Below are positions 32,013 through 43,854 of a stretch of 64,000 nt of DNA, in pieces. Within the stretch, counting starts at the first letter, position 1. Every line of letters starts with the position of its first letter. Where the stretch lies: assembly GCF_038502225.1 (NCBI RefSeq), contig NC_091300.1, forward strand, positions 45,732,080-45,796,079, in the 5' to 3' direction. Below the pieces are notes generated by a model. It searched no databases. It saw nothing but the letters and a program-made list of their open reading frames with translations, and was not told the origin of the DNA. Position numbers and translations under genes: made by a program. Source of the DNA: Cherax quadricarinatus (lineage: Eukaryota > Arthropoda > Malacostraca > Decapoda > Parastacidae).

Positions 32013-32765
32013 TTTTAACACACCAGCCGTCTCCCACTAAAGCACAATGACCTAAAAATAATAAACACTTTCACCATCACTCACTCCATCACTGTCTTGC
32101 TAAATGTGTGCCAATACTACAGTTCAAATGTCCCTCCAAACTGCAAATATTCCCACCTCTCCATCAGGCATTCTACTTCACACCTCCAGGACTCAAGTCT
32201 GGCTAACCAGTTTCCTTAAATCCCTTCATAACATGCTCACTCATGCCTGTTGGATGTCCAGGCTCCTTGCATACAAAATCTCCTTCACCCCTTCCCTTCA
32301 ACCTCTCCTAGGATGACCCCTACCCTGCCTTCCTTCAACTACAGATTTATACACCCTCCAAGTCGTCTTATTTTGCTTCATCTTCTCTAAATGTCCAAAC
32401 CACTTTGACAACCCATCTTGTCCCCTCCAAGAATTATCTGCATAATATTTACACTACACATTGCCCTCAGACATGTCATCTCCACTGCCTTTAGCCTACT
32501 TCTCGTTGCAACATTAACCACCTATACTTCACACCCATATAAGAGCATAAACACCACTATACTCTTATGCATTTCCCTTTTTTTGCATCCATGAATAACA
32601 TTCTTTTTCTCCACAAATGCCTCAGTGCACCACCCACTTTTACCCCCTCATCAATTCTATGATTCACCATGTCTTTCAAAGACCCATCTGCTGAAAAGTT
32701 CATTCCCAAATATCTGAACACATTCACTTCCTCCAATCTGATATCCAATCTTTCATTACCTTACT
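32013..32765 (-). pseudogene. Degraded L-B LINE 3' fragment
   Basis: It begins CACACCAGCCGTCTCCCACT and follows the L-B 3' UTR and the end of the ORF on the minus strand. The remnant at 32557-32748 reads RLEEVNVFRYLGMNFSADGS and VNHRIDEGVKVGGALRHLWR. Many substitutions and stops make it older than the 24700-26159 copy. A T-run follows at 32765. Confidence 0.75.
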
Positions 32766-32885
32766 TTTTTTTTTTTTACAGTACAGTATAGTAATTTTTC
32801 CTAACTCTTCTGGTGGACATACAAGCCTAAACTACAGTAATTGTGTGTGGTCTAGTGATTACTCAAAATAAGTCTGATTTTTGGT

Positions 32886-33109
32886 TTAACCCTTAAACTG
32901 TCCAAACGTAGATCTACGTTTTTTCAACATTTGAAAGTATGTAAAAAAAGTAGATCTTCTTTTCTTTTTTTACATTTGAAAAAGTGTAAAAAAAACTTTG
33001 ATCTACTTTTTTTTTTGTTATATTTGAAAATATATAAAAAAAAACATAGATCTACTTTTAGAGCACCACGCATGTGAACATAGATCTGCTTGGACAGTTT
33101 AAGGGTTAA
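32886..33109. mobile_element. TTAA MITE type C, 224 bp
   Basis: TTAA at both ends with CCCTTAAACTGTCC / TTGGACAGTTTAAGGG inverted repeats. The palindrome ACGTAGATCTACGT follows the left end, and half-copies of TAGATCT recur inside. The GATC-centred palindrome is the one seen at the end of the piggyBac element at 37044-40063. Confidence 0.88.
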
Positions 33110-34063
33110 GGAGCTATAAAGTTTTAAAGTAACAATGCTGATGATAAATGGCAAATGTGGGAGATGTAGATAGTGTGGGAGACACAGATGGTTGAGGCAA
33201 CATACATGATTGAAACAGTTGTAGGTAGTTTGGGAAACTTTAAGCAGGAAACATGTTTAACGAATGTATCCAGCTTCCTTTTATTTTTGGCACAATGATG
33301 GTCCCTTATCACAAATTCCCTAAAAGTCTGAAAGTGTGGATAATAGGTCTGCACTTCTATATATATGCAACAGGATCAACAGTATCTCATGCTACAAACA
33401 CTTTTTGATCAGGCCAGCAAATAAGGGGAGCTAAGGGGGAGCCACTCCCTCTGGAAACATTTTACCTTCCTCCATGGAAATTCTCAGAAATGACAAGAAC
33501 ATAGTGATTCTGAGCACACAGGTGAACAGCTCAATAGCAGAATTCATCACACAAATGCAAGGCTAGACAAGAGCATCATCATGTGCAGTACTGGTGACAC
33601 AGGCATGCCAAGTGTTGATGAAAAATTAGCCAAGTTTCACTCTTCCTGAGTTACAGATCAAGTTCTGTGTCAATACTAATTTACATATGACTGTTGATGC
33701 AGTAAACCTTGAGACAGAAAACTGCTTATTCAGGAATCTCTTCTCCCACTCAGAGAGATACCTACTGTAATTCCAAGTCTTGAGGAGCTTAAGGTAGAAA
33801 AGTCTTTCATAATTCATGCCAATGAAAATGACATGCATAACAAAAGACCAATGTGGTTCCTACAAAAATTGTCTGACAATAAGCAAGCCTTCTTGGGTGT
33901 GTATTGAGTTGTGGCTGCAATTGCAGCAATTGGGTGCTCAACTGCAATGCAAGAGTCTGCATTTCCAACACTAGCTTGCACTGACCAGACAACTTGTCAA
34001 GACATGTATAATCAGAAAACTGAGCTTGATTCTCTATGCTTTAAATCTCAGTCCATGGATAAT
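33110..34063. other. Unassigned DNA
   Basis: About 950 bp. Short open frames exist (for example 33124-33354 and 33626-33838, minus) without recognisable domains, splice context or codon signal. Possibly an old decayed element. Confidence 0.4.
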
Positions 34064-35137
34064 TTAACCCTTTGACTGTCGCAGCCGTATATATACGTCT
34101 TACGAGGTACAGTGTTTGACGTATATATACTCATAAATTCTAGCGGCTTCAAATCAAGCAGGAGAAAGCTGGAAGGCCCACATGTGAGAGAATGGGTCTG
34201 TGTGGTCAGTGTGCACCATATAAAAAAATCCTGGCGCACGCAGTGCATAATGAGAAAAAAAAACTCCGACCGTTTTTTTTAATTAAAATGCCGACTTTGT
34301 GGTCTATTTTCGTATAGTATTTATGGTTGTATTCTCGTTTTCTTGGTCTCATTTGATAGAATGGAAAACATATTATAGAAATAGAGGTGATTTTTATTGA
34401 TTTTCCTATAAAAAGAACCTAGAAATGGAGCTCAAAGTAGGGGAAATGTTTGATTTTTGCCGATGTTCAAAAGTAAACAAATGATGCCATTGTCCAATAA
34501 ATGTCCAACTAGCCATTCTAATATGCAGTCATGAATGGGTTGATGTTATTTATACAATTATTACAGTATTGCAGTAGTCTGCATAATAGTAAGTCTTCTA
34601 TTTTTTGTTTGAATAAAAATTCAAAATAGAAAGCAAGAGTAATATCAGAGAGGCCTGGAGACATGACTGATGAGCAAAGAAAATGTTATTTTAGAGCCAG
34701 GAATGTCTGCATTGTTCATTCTGGACCTTATTTTGAAATTGTCATACTTTTTAGTTTTCGTGAAATTGGCCAAATTGCAATTTTCTGACCACATTATTAG
34801 GTAGTTGAAATCAGTAAATGGACAGTTTCTTGTATTCAATCGATAGAAAAAATGGAGTTCTAAAGAAATAGCTACGAGTTTGGGCAACTGGAACAATGGA
34901 ATTAGCCGAAAATAGGGCTCAAAGTGGGCGAAATCGCCGATCTGTAAACAGCGCCAAGGTCGCTAATTTCGCGAGAGCATAATTCCGTCAGTTTTCCATC
35001 AAATTTCGTTTTTTTGGTGTCATTACAATCGGGAAAAGATTCGCAATCATTTCATAAGAAAAATATATATTTTTTTTTAAATTTTGCGACACCAGGAGAC
35101 ACCTCAGGATTGGGGGTTGCGACAGTCAAAGGGTTAA
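34064..35137 (+). mobile_element. TTAA MITE type B, complete 1,074-bp copy
   Basis: TTAA at 34064-34067 and 35134-35137, ends CCCTTTGACTGTCGCAG / TTGCGACAGTCAAAGGG. The subterminal palindrome contains CGTATATATACG (near 34088), with a second, degenerate copy near 34118. The body follows type A base for base in places (AGAAAGCTGG, GAATGGGTCTGTGTGGTCAG). Non-coding. Confidence 0.92.
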
Positions 35138-35914
35138 ATATTAATACATTTCTAAGCAATTTTTTAACAGAAACAGTGCAGACTACAGCCATATTACCAG
35201 TGGTTTAGTCTTGGCAGATCACACTGATGTACAATGTAAGATACTGGCACAGCCAAAATGTTAGGTTATTGGGACTTGAGCCTATCACCTACACAAGAGT
35301 AATTAAGGCTGCACATGACCTGTTCACCACCAGTCAAGAAGAGCTTAATCCCTATTTTAGGGATTAAAGTAAACCTCCCTGCATATATAATCTAAGAGAC
35401 ATACACCTCACAATGTGTATGAGATGCTATTAAAAAATTCCCAGACTCTAATGGGTGAAATATGGTGATGAGGTAGACCACGTTGTTCAGTACACTCCTC
35501 AGTGAAACAGTGGGGCTTTTTCCAGTATATATTAATTTTGCACTTGTCTGTTGTACATAAGACCCAGCTGAGTGTATCATTGTTGAGTGTCCCACTGTTG
35601 TGCACCTCTGTTCCACCTGTAGCAATTCTGTTTGTCCCTTTTTTTGGATCGTCTCATTTCTCTTTTCGTCTAAAAAGAGAATGCTGTTCATTTTTTATTA
35701 CCTTGCTTTCTCTGTAGTGCTGCATTACTTTCCCATGATAGTTTGGCAGCTAAGATCATAACATTCTCTGAGATACACTTAGGCTTTGCACATCACTGGA
35801 TGGAAGTACCTGCATTCCTTATCAAAGCAACACTTCCCCTTTCTTATCATGTTTATACATTTTCTTGTGTGTTTATACCAATATTTTCTCCCATATAGGA
35901 ACTTCCCTTTAGTA
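35138..35914. other. Unassigned DNA
   Basis: About 780 bp. A minus-strand frame at 35392-35691 is open for 99 codons but resembles no family I know. No splice-bounded exon identified. Confidence 0.4.
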
Positions 35915-36122
35915 CAGTACAAAGGTACCTCGAGTTTCGTACAGCTCCCAACTCAAACAATTATGTAAGTGTATTATTGTAAGTGCTTTTGTAAGTGTAT
36001 TTTTGGGGGTCTGGAATGGACTTATCTAATTTACATTATTCCTTATGGGAACAAATTCATTCGGTAACGGCACTCGAATAGCCTTCTGGAACGAAGTATA
36101 GCTGAAACTTGGGGTACCGCTG
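35915..36122. mobile_element. About 205-bp pogo-type MITE
   Basis: The ends GGTACCTCGAGTTTCGTACA and GCTGAAACTTGGGGTACCGC are inverted, and TA flanks the right end. The interior (TTATGTAAGTGTATTATTGT, GGGGGTCTGGAATGGAC) matches the MITE at 15020-15222, with different terminal bases. The left end is uncertain by about 5 bp. Confidence 0.7.
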
Positions 36123-36234
36123 TATTTGGAGATGTCCTGACTGCCTACATTTACTGAGTTAGACTCATCAGTAAAAAAGTGCTAATTCTAGACTTATTTT
36201 GCATAATTTATCAATTAAATTTTATCATGGGTAT

Positions 36235-36638
36235 GTATGTATGATAACTTTTTCAAGTGAGAATTGTATGATCTGAGGGACGTGACCTCTCAGTGGCTAC
36301 ATTCTCTCTACTACTTTGCACCTCTCCTTCTGACAGTATATAAGTCTTCACACTGTCACTTGATGTTCAGATTATTTCAGACTATGGAACAGAGCTCTTC
36401 TCCAGACTGAGATACTGACAACCTCAAATCTACGACTTCAAGGGTGATGGACTGATTACATCGTCTTCACATCTCTACTGTTCCTGCCTACTTCCTGTAC
36501 TCGGCTGAAGAAGCCTACTGTGTAGGCGAAACATTTCGGAATAAAGTTGCCTAACTGTTGCCTATGTGTCTTACCTACCAACCTGTCGGTATTGTATACC
36601 ATTTTGATATTCATGCATGTAAATAAAAAAATGACATA
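36235..36638 (+). mobile_element. Putative Penelope-like terminal repeat with a hammerhead-like core
   Basis: I recall this ~400-bp sequence as a high-copy decapod repeat. It contains a TATA-like GTATATAAG (36338) and a CTGAAGA-A-stem-GAAA core at 36505-36531: stem GCCTAC/GTAGGC, loop TGT. Penelope-like elements are known to carry hammerhead motifs. No RT or GIY-YIG coding is present here, so assignment is tentative. Confidence 0.4.
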
Positions 36639-37097
36639 TACAGTAGGGTCCCACTTATTCGGCAGGTTAGGTTCCAGGCTACTGCCAGAAAGCAGACAAC
36701 GCCTGAAAGCAGAACACCATTTTTTCCACCTATAAATGCATATAAATGTCAGATAACAAGTTTACACTAACATGTATTACATTAGCAATAAAACTAGGCA
36801 TTAAAAACAATAAAAAGTAAAATACACATACAGTACACCCATTATTTACCTTAAAATATCTGTAGTCTTAATGTAGGGTGAAAAGTGAGTTTAATTTGTA
36901 GGAAGTCAGGTTTGGGAGGTATGGTAGCCAGCCAGGTCAGCCCACCCCACCCACACGTAATATACTACATTTAATTAAAGCTCCCCAGAGCAATAAAATA
37001 TATGTACAGTACATTCAGTAATTACCTTCAAATATTTGTAGTCTTAACCCCTTCAGGGTCCAAGGCCAAAATCTAAAGTGGTGCTCCAGTGTCAAAG

Positions 37098-37133
<36 letters not shown>

Positions 37134-37367
37134 ACAGAATTAGAGAGTATATTTTCGTGAAGGTAATAAGACAAAAAAAAAAATTCTGATCAGTACTTAC
37201 CGAGATACAGTGCCGAGAAGTTGACCCAAAATGATGTGGTGGCGGCAACATCGATGATTTCCACATACGCGCATTACTTTAACGTTTTTTGTAGTTTTTT
37301 CTTTTCTTTTCTATTTTTTTTCTTTTCCTACTAACATTTGGGGCCTGAGAGACCAATACTGTATATA

Positions 37368-37369
<2 letters not shown>

Positions 37370-37454
<85 letters not shown>
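37370..37454. repeat. (TA)n microsatellite in P1
   Basis: Pure TA array in the non-coding left part of P1. Confidence 0.97.
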
Positions 37455-37455
<1 letters not shown>

Positions 37456-37600
37456 CTCGCTGTATTGAACACAATAACCGCAGTAGTTATTATCATATTA
37501 TTGTTTACCACTTTTGTTTATTACAATAAACATGCACAAATCTTGTATAATACTAATGTTCTATCATATATTTACATATTTACAATCACTGGACATGGTT

Positions 37601-39840
37601 TTAGAACTGCTGGAGCTTGTGGAACTCCTTGAAACAAGGCACCATGCACAGAGGTACCTTACATTCCTCACACATAAACCGAGTGCCTTTGCGTCTTTGT
37701 TGCCGTCGTTTTGTTTGTGCACAGACGATGCATCTCTTCTGAGCAAATTTCTTCTTAGTTGCAGGAAGCTGTATTATGAAATGATCACCTTCCCTCCTCA
37801 AACGCTTGATATTTCCTGAGGAGTTCGAGGACCTTGTTGTATAGCAGGTGTTGTTAGCTGGTACTTCATTATGAGTTGTCTGACAACAGACAAACAAAAT
37901 TCACCATACGGTGGTCTGTTGCCAGTCATCATTTGGTACATATTATATGCATTGAGCATTGAAATGTCCATGAGATGGAAGAAAAGTTTCATGTACCACT
38001 TGTAACTTTTACGAACACAATCAACAAAGCCAATCTGTATGTCACATTTGTCAGCCAATCGCATGTTTTGTGTATAATCAATCACTGTCACTGGTTTTCG
38101 TATACGTTCATTAGTCACTCGATCAACTTTGCCACTGTCTTGCATTTCATTACGGTGAATGGTTGTCAACAATGTGACATCTCGTTTGTCATGCCACCGT
38201 AATGCCATGATGTCATTGGCAGTAAACACCTGCACGTCATCACCACGAGCACCTGCGTTGAGCCTGGGCATATGTTTACGATTAGAACGCACTGTGCCAC
38301 ACACATCTGTCTTGTTCACTCGCAAGAAATCACTGAGTAAAGGGCTTGTGTACCAGTTATCGGTATATAATGTATGCCCCTTACCAAGACAAGGTGCCAT
38401 CATGCTTCTCACTACGTCACCTGAGATACCCAATAACATCTTGGTGTCTTTCAATGTTTTACTTCCCGTGTATACAACAATATCCAATACCAGGCCAATG
38501 TCACGGTCACAGAGTACAAACAGTTTTATACCAAAGCATTTCCTCTTGCTCGGTATATACTGCTTGAATGACAGCCTACCTTTGAACAAAATCAAAGACT
38601 CATCAATTACAAGATTCTTGAATGGATAAAAGTACATGCTGAACTTTTGTTTGAGATACATAAAAACATTTCTAACCTTGTATAACCTGTCACTTCTGTC
38701 AGGCCTGGTTTTGCCAGAGAAGTGCAACATACATAACAGTAAGATAAACCTGTTCACTGGGATGATTTCACTGAAGACCGGGGTAGAAATTAGCCGATCT
38801 GTGGACCAGTATGCTTTTATATTATGCTTATAGATATGAGGCATAAGCATTATAGTTGCAAAAAGCAAATACATTTCTGCAACAGTCGTCTCTTTCCACC
38901 AGTGTAGTCTTGACTGTGGTGATATCATCGTATTTGCCATGGTGTACTCAAAATACTTGTAACTTTCTCTGACAATAATTTCCATTAAGGGCTGGTCAAA
39001 GAATATTTAAAAAAATTCCAGTTCATTGGCCATGGTTCCAAGGGGACAAGTAGGTAGAATTCCACTTTGAGAGTCATCAAAGTGGTGGGGCTTGGGAACA
39101 AAATTGGGATTTTGTTGCCAATCCCAGATACGGTTTGCTGGTGGATACTGGACATCATAGGCTGGTTGTGCGGGTAGTTGTGGTTGTGGTGGGCTGGTGG
39201 CTGATGCTCCGCTTTGTCCTTGAACTGCGGAGTCAGCAGCGTGGGTCCCAGCCTGGGGTGGTGAGTCACGCATGGCCGTGGCACTACCATCACCACTACC
39301 ACCATCTATTGATGCCTGTGGTCTATCCATGCCAAGTGTAGCCACATCATCCTCACTTTCACTGTCTATTCCTGGTGTAGGGCCACGGGATGTACTCTGG
39401 GATGTACTCCGTCCCCTGGGTATGGCATAGGGTACACTACCCGAGCGCATGCGGCGGCGTAGATACCGACGCTTCACTGGTGAATATGTTTCCTCACTAT
39501 CACTACTCGAATGATTGTCAAGAGCAATAAAACGACAATCCATGTCACTATCATCATCATTACTGAAGTCAGAGGCCTGGCCACGCGAAAATAATAGTTT
39601 TCTCTTGCATTGAGGTACAACTGATCGTGACTGAGGAGTGCCCACACCAGAGGTAGAAGGTTGAGGATCGTCAGGGTTTTCTGCACTATTATCGATATCC
39701 TGGTCATTCCTTTCGGTCACTAACTGATCAAAGCCAAAGAATTCGTCTTCATTTCCACTTCCATCAGTGCCAGAACTATCAGATAGGAAGAGGAGAGTCC
39801 CAATTTTCCTTGGAGTGAAAGCTGCCTTGCGACGAGGCAT
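37601..39840 (-). pseudogene. piggyBac transposase, broken by one in-frame stop and one frameshift
   Basis: The likely start is ATG at 39840 (MPRRKAAFTPRKIG). The acidic, low-complexity N-terminal region (~280 aa) ends MANELEFF, then TAA (39009-39007). The same frame continues IFFDQPLMEIIVRESYKYFE. The piggyBac DDE-type core shows NLVIDESLILFKGR (D1), LYTDNWYTSPLLSDFL (D2) and MRLADKCDIQIGF (D3 region). The first frame ends at 37798. The C-terminal cysteine-rich domain lies in a shifted frame to 37601 (RCIVCAQTKRR, FMCEECKVPLC, CFKEFHKL), so a frameshift lies near 37815-37880. Such transposases cut and paste at TTAA without footprint. Otherwise close to full length (~740 aa). Confidence 0.9.
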
Positions 39841-40787
39841 GGTGAACAAGAAGGGTAACTGAGCCGGAGTTCCCACAATGCTATGCGGGCACCTAGATTT
39901 TTTGTTTATGGCGCACACCCACCATGCAGATCCGTTCTCTCACATGTAGGCCTATGAGCGTTTTCACGCTAAATTTGACAGCGCTAGAATTTTGGCATAG
40001 ATCTACGGTTTGGACACTGAACGTGAAGCCGTAGATCTACGGGATGGACCCTGCAAGGGTTAATGTAGGGCGAGAGTTGAGTTTTATTTGTAAGAAGTCC
40101 GGTTTGGGAAGTATGGAATCCAGCCAAGGAAGCCCTTCCCACCCCACCCACAAGTAATGTACTACGATATTTAATTAAAGCTCCCCAGAGCGATAAAATG
40201 AATGTACAGTACACTCATTAATTACCTTAAAATATTTGTAGTCTTAACCCTTTGACTGTTTTGGTCGTATATATACGTCTTACGCGCCACTGTTTCGGAC
40301 GTATTTATACGCGTAAATTCTAGCAGCTTCAAATCAGGCAGGAGAAAGCTGGTAGACCCACATGTGAGAGAATGGGTCTGTGTGGTCAGTGTGCACCACA
40401 TAAAAAAAATCCTGCAGCACGCAGTGCATAATGAAAAAAAAACTGACCTTTTTTTTGGATTAAAACGCCGATTTTGAGGTGTATTTTCGTATAGTATTTA
40501 TCATTGTATTCTCGTTTTCATGGTCTCACATGATAAAATGGAAAACATATTACAGAAATAGAGATGATTTTGATTAGTTTCACAATGAAAACGACCTTGA
40601 AATTGAGCTCAAAGTAGCGGAAATGTTCGATTTTTACCAATGTTCAGGAGTAAGCAACTCACACCACACGTCCAATACACGTCAACTGGGGAGTCTAATA
40701 TTCCTTCATTAGTGCACTGATATTATTTATACCATTTTTACAATAATGCAGTAGTCTGCATAACAGTAAATTTTGTATTTTTTTGTA

Positions 40788-41504
40788 CAGTAAGGCCCCA
40801 CTTTACGGCGTTTCGCCTTACGGCGTTCCGCTAATATGGCGATGTCAAATTATGACCAAAATTTGCTATACGGCAAGCGGTCTTTTAAATACGGCGCCCC
40901 CCACCTGGTTTGTTTACATTTTCCGTGACCACATCTATTATGTCAGGAAACTTTCCAAAATTTCAAGTGTTTTAAAGTTACTGCATATTTTATATGTACT
41001 CTGATAATTATACTTATGTGTACCTGTACCTAAATATACTTACACACTGTGCTGGTGTGCAGGTACACATTAAAACCACTAAGTCTCTCTCTACTCATGA
41101 TGCCAATACTACGTAATAATAATCACTCTTGGGCACACTAAATGTCTTATTTTACATCAATATAGGCATTTTCATTAGTCCATCTATGACATTTTCCTCA
41201 AAATTATATATGAAACCCATTACATAGCATATAAACATGATACATACACTCAGAATAAAAATTGATGTAAATATGAGATTTGTTTACAAAGTAGCTGTGT
41301 AGGTAGTGTCGGAAGAATTACGTTTTCTCTAGTCAAACACTGGGGGGTAACTGTAGAAAAATATTATTTTCGTATGCCTTTACTCTATGTATAGCAATTC
41401 ACGACCCTTGTGGGTTTAGTGCTTTTTATAATAAATAATAATAATAATAATATTATTATTATAATCAAAAAGAAGCGCTAAGCCACAAGGGCTATACAGC
41501 GCTG

Positions 41505-41542
<38 letters not shown>

Positions 41543-41630
41543 TAATAATTATTATTATTAATAATATTAATATTAATAATATTATTATTATTATTATTAA
41601 TATTAATAATAATAATAATATTATTATTAT

Positions 41631-41672
<42 letters not shown>

Positions 41673-43003
41673 CTTCATTCACTCTAAAAATGGTGTGTTG
41701 CTGTTTGTTTATTCTGAACTAACTTGTACAACTTGTACACAATGTAAGGGTATTTGTATTGTGAGGTAATTATTATTAAAATAAAAAAAAAATATTGAGG
41801 TAAATGTTTTACAAACTCTTACAAATGGACGTGAATGAACTAAAAGTAGACACATATTAATAAGCATTTACTTCGCCTGACCAAGTGATCGTCCACTACC
41901 TGTTCAGTTTGTGTTCTTACATTGTCTCAACTCTGTATCTCGTTCTCTCTCTCGTTTACTCTTTCGTTAACTAGTTGGCTCTCATTGACGATAGCGTCTA
42001 AGGTTAGCTGTAATAAAAAGAGAAGTCATAAGCCTCTTGCTTTAAGTGCCAAGCTAGAGGATGATGGTGTGCCATTCTGATTTTATTCAATAAACACCCT
42101 GCCACTCACCTCTCACATTAATATTAATATTTTAAGGTAAGTAATAAGTGTACTCTGTGTGTATCTTACCTTTTATTGTGTTTTTAATGCCTATTCTATT
42201 GCTAACTTAATATAAGTTAGTGTAAACTTGTTGTCTGGCATTTATTGCATATTTTATATGCTCTGATAATAATACTCGTGGAGCCGGGTGGAGGGACATT
42301 ACGTTTTCTCTGTTCACCCATCAGAGAAAACGTGTATGAATCTGCATTTGGCCCAGTCACTCCCCCACTCCGCTTTTGTTTACAATTTTTGGCATGAATT
42401 ATTCATTACTTCTACCTTCGTTTATGATGGCATCTAAAGGTAGTTGTTAGAAATGATTAAATTCAGTGAACAAGGCATGTCGATGTTAATAATATGGCTC
42501 TGGGCCACAGTGTAGGTAGCCGGTAGGTGTAGCCCAGGCTACACCTACCGGCTACCTACACTGACTTTATACAAATAAATACTACTCACCTCTCTTCCTA
42601 TATTAAGACTACACATATTTTAAGGTAAATAATGAGTGTACTGTAGGTGCATTTTACCTCTATGGAATGTTGTAAATATCATATATTAAGTATGAGACGG
42701 GGAGCCAGTGCTACCTACACCTGGGCTACCTGCACCTGACTTCCTACAAATAAGTACTACTCACCTCTCTCCCTACATTAAGATTACAAATACTTTAAGA
42801 TAAGTAACGAAACTCTGACTGTATTTTACTTTGTGTGTTTTTAATGCCTAGTTCTATTAGTAACTTAATATAATTTAGTGTAAACTTGTTGTCTGGCATT
42901 TATATGCATTTATAAATGAAAAAATGGAGTTCTGCCTTCCGGCGATGTCTGCTTTCCGGCGACAGCCTGGAACCTAACCTGCCGTATAAGTGGGGCCCTA
43001 CTG
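40788..43003 (+). mobile_element. X2: X-family pogo-type element, 2,216 bp
   Basis: Begins CAGTAAGGCCCCACTTTACG and ends CGTATAAGTGGGGCCCTACTG, with TA on both sides. AT-rich and non-coding, with internal near-repeats (the TATTTTAAGGTAAGTAATRAG motif at 42132, 42618 and, degenerate, 42792). A 22-bp perfect inverted repeat lies around 42524-42562 (TAGCCGGTAGGTGTAGCC and its complement). Confidence 0.88.
41403..41671. repeat. (AAT)n/(ATT)n array with fold-back flanks
   Basis: CCCTTGTGGGTTTAGTGCTT at the left is the approximate reverse complement of AAGAAGCGCTAAGCCACAAG at 41470-41489, with ATT/AAT repeats between and after. The array switches between AAT and ATT several times up to 41671. Confidence 0.85.
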
Positions 43004-43854
43004 TATAAATAAAAAATAAAAATAGAAAGCAATAGTAATATAAGAGGGGCCTAGAGATGTGACTAATGAACAGAGGATATGTTATTTTAGTGCCAAGAAT
43101 GTCTACATTGATTATTCTGAACCCTATTTTGAAATTGGCATCTTTTTTAATTTGCATGAAATTGGCCAAATTGCCAATTTCTGACCACTTTACTGGGTAG
43201 TTCAAATCAGTAAATGGGCAGTTTCTTGTACTCAACTGATAGAAAAAATGGAGTTCTAAAGAAATAGCTATGAGTTTGGTCAACTGGAACAGCGGAATTG
43301 CCCACAAACAGGGTTCAAAGTCGGTGAAATTGCCAATGCGTGTATGTCGCCGAGACCACTATCTTCGCGGGAGCGTAATTCCGTGAGTTTTCGACCATTT
43401 CATACTTTTGGTGTCATTATCATCGGGAAAAGATTCTCTATCATTTCATAAGAAAAAATAATTTTTTTTTTCCAAAAATTTTGCGACATAGAATGACAGT
43501 TTCAGAAAGGGGTTTGCGACAGTCAAAGGGTTAATGTAGGGTGAGAGGCGAGTTTTATTTGTAGGCAGTCAGGCTGGGAAGTATGGTATCCAGGAAGGGA
43601 AGCCGTCCCCACCCTACCCACACATAATGTAAACAAACCAGATGAACACGTCTGATTTTCGTCACTTTACATTGTGTACAAGTTGTCTCCATGTTGATAC
43701 AGTAGAATAAATAAAGAGAAACACTCCCATTCTTATGTAACATTATTTTTAGAAGAAACGATGCCCTGAGTGAAGGCATAAGTAAGGAATAATTTTTTAG
43801 TTACCCCAGTAATATTATAGAGTACACATTTTCTCTGATGTTGGACTAGAAGTC

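Larger units (their letters stand above)
37044..40063 (-). mobile_element. P1: piggyBac element, 3,020 bp
   Basis: TTAA at 37044-37047 and 40060-40063, ends CCCCTTCAGGGTCC / GGACCCTGCAAGGG. The right subterminal region carries CCGTAGATCTACGG (40029-40042) and a second TAGATCTACGG at 39998. The coding strand is minus and a transposase fills most of the element. Both ends align with type A and B MITEs. Inserted in X3 at GTCTTAATGTAGGG. Confidence 0.92.
40244..43535 (+). mobile_element. TTAA MITE type B, carrying X2
   Basis: TTAA at 40244-40247 and 43532-43535, ends CCCTTTGACTGTTTTGG / TTGCGACAGTCAAAGGG. The palindrome CGTATATATACG lies near 40266. The MITE body is split by X2 at a TA. Its target (GTCTTAATGTAGGG in X3) is the same motif hit by P1 about 200 bp away. 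Confidence 0.92.

Noticed and set aside
32924..33154. Lys/Phe-rich minus-strand frame
   Set aside because: Lies on the type C MITE with its A/T runs; no protein features.
37311..37529. Frames of alternating Tyr-Ile over the TA repeat
   Set aside because: Translation of (TA)n in the non-coding part of P1.
41416..41682. Asn/Ile-rich frames
   Set aside because: Translation of the AAT/ATT array.
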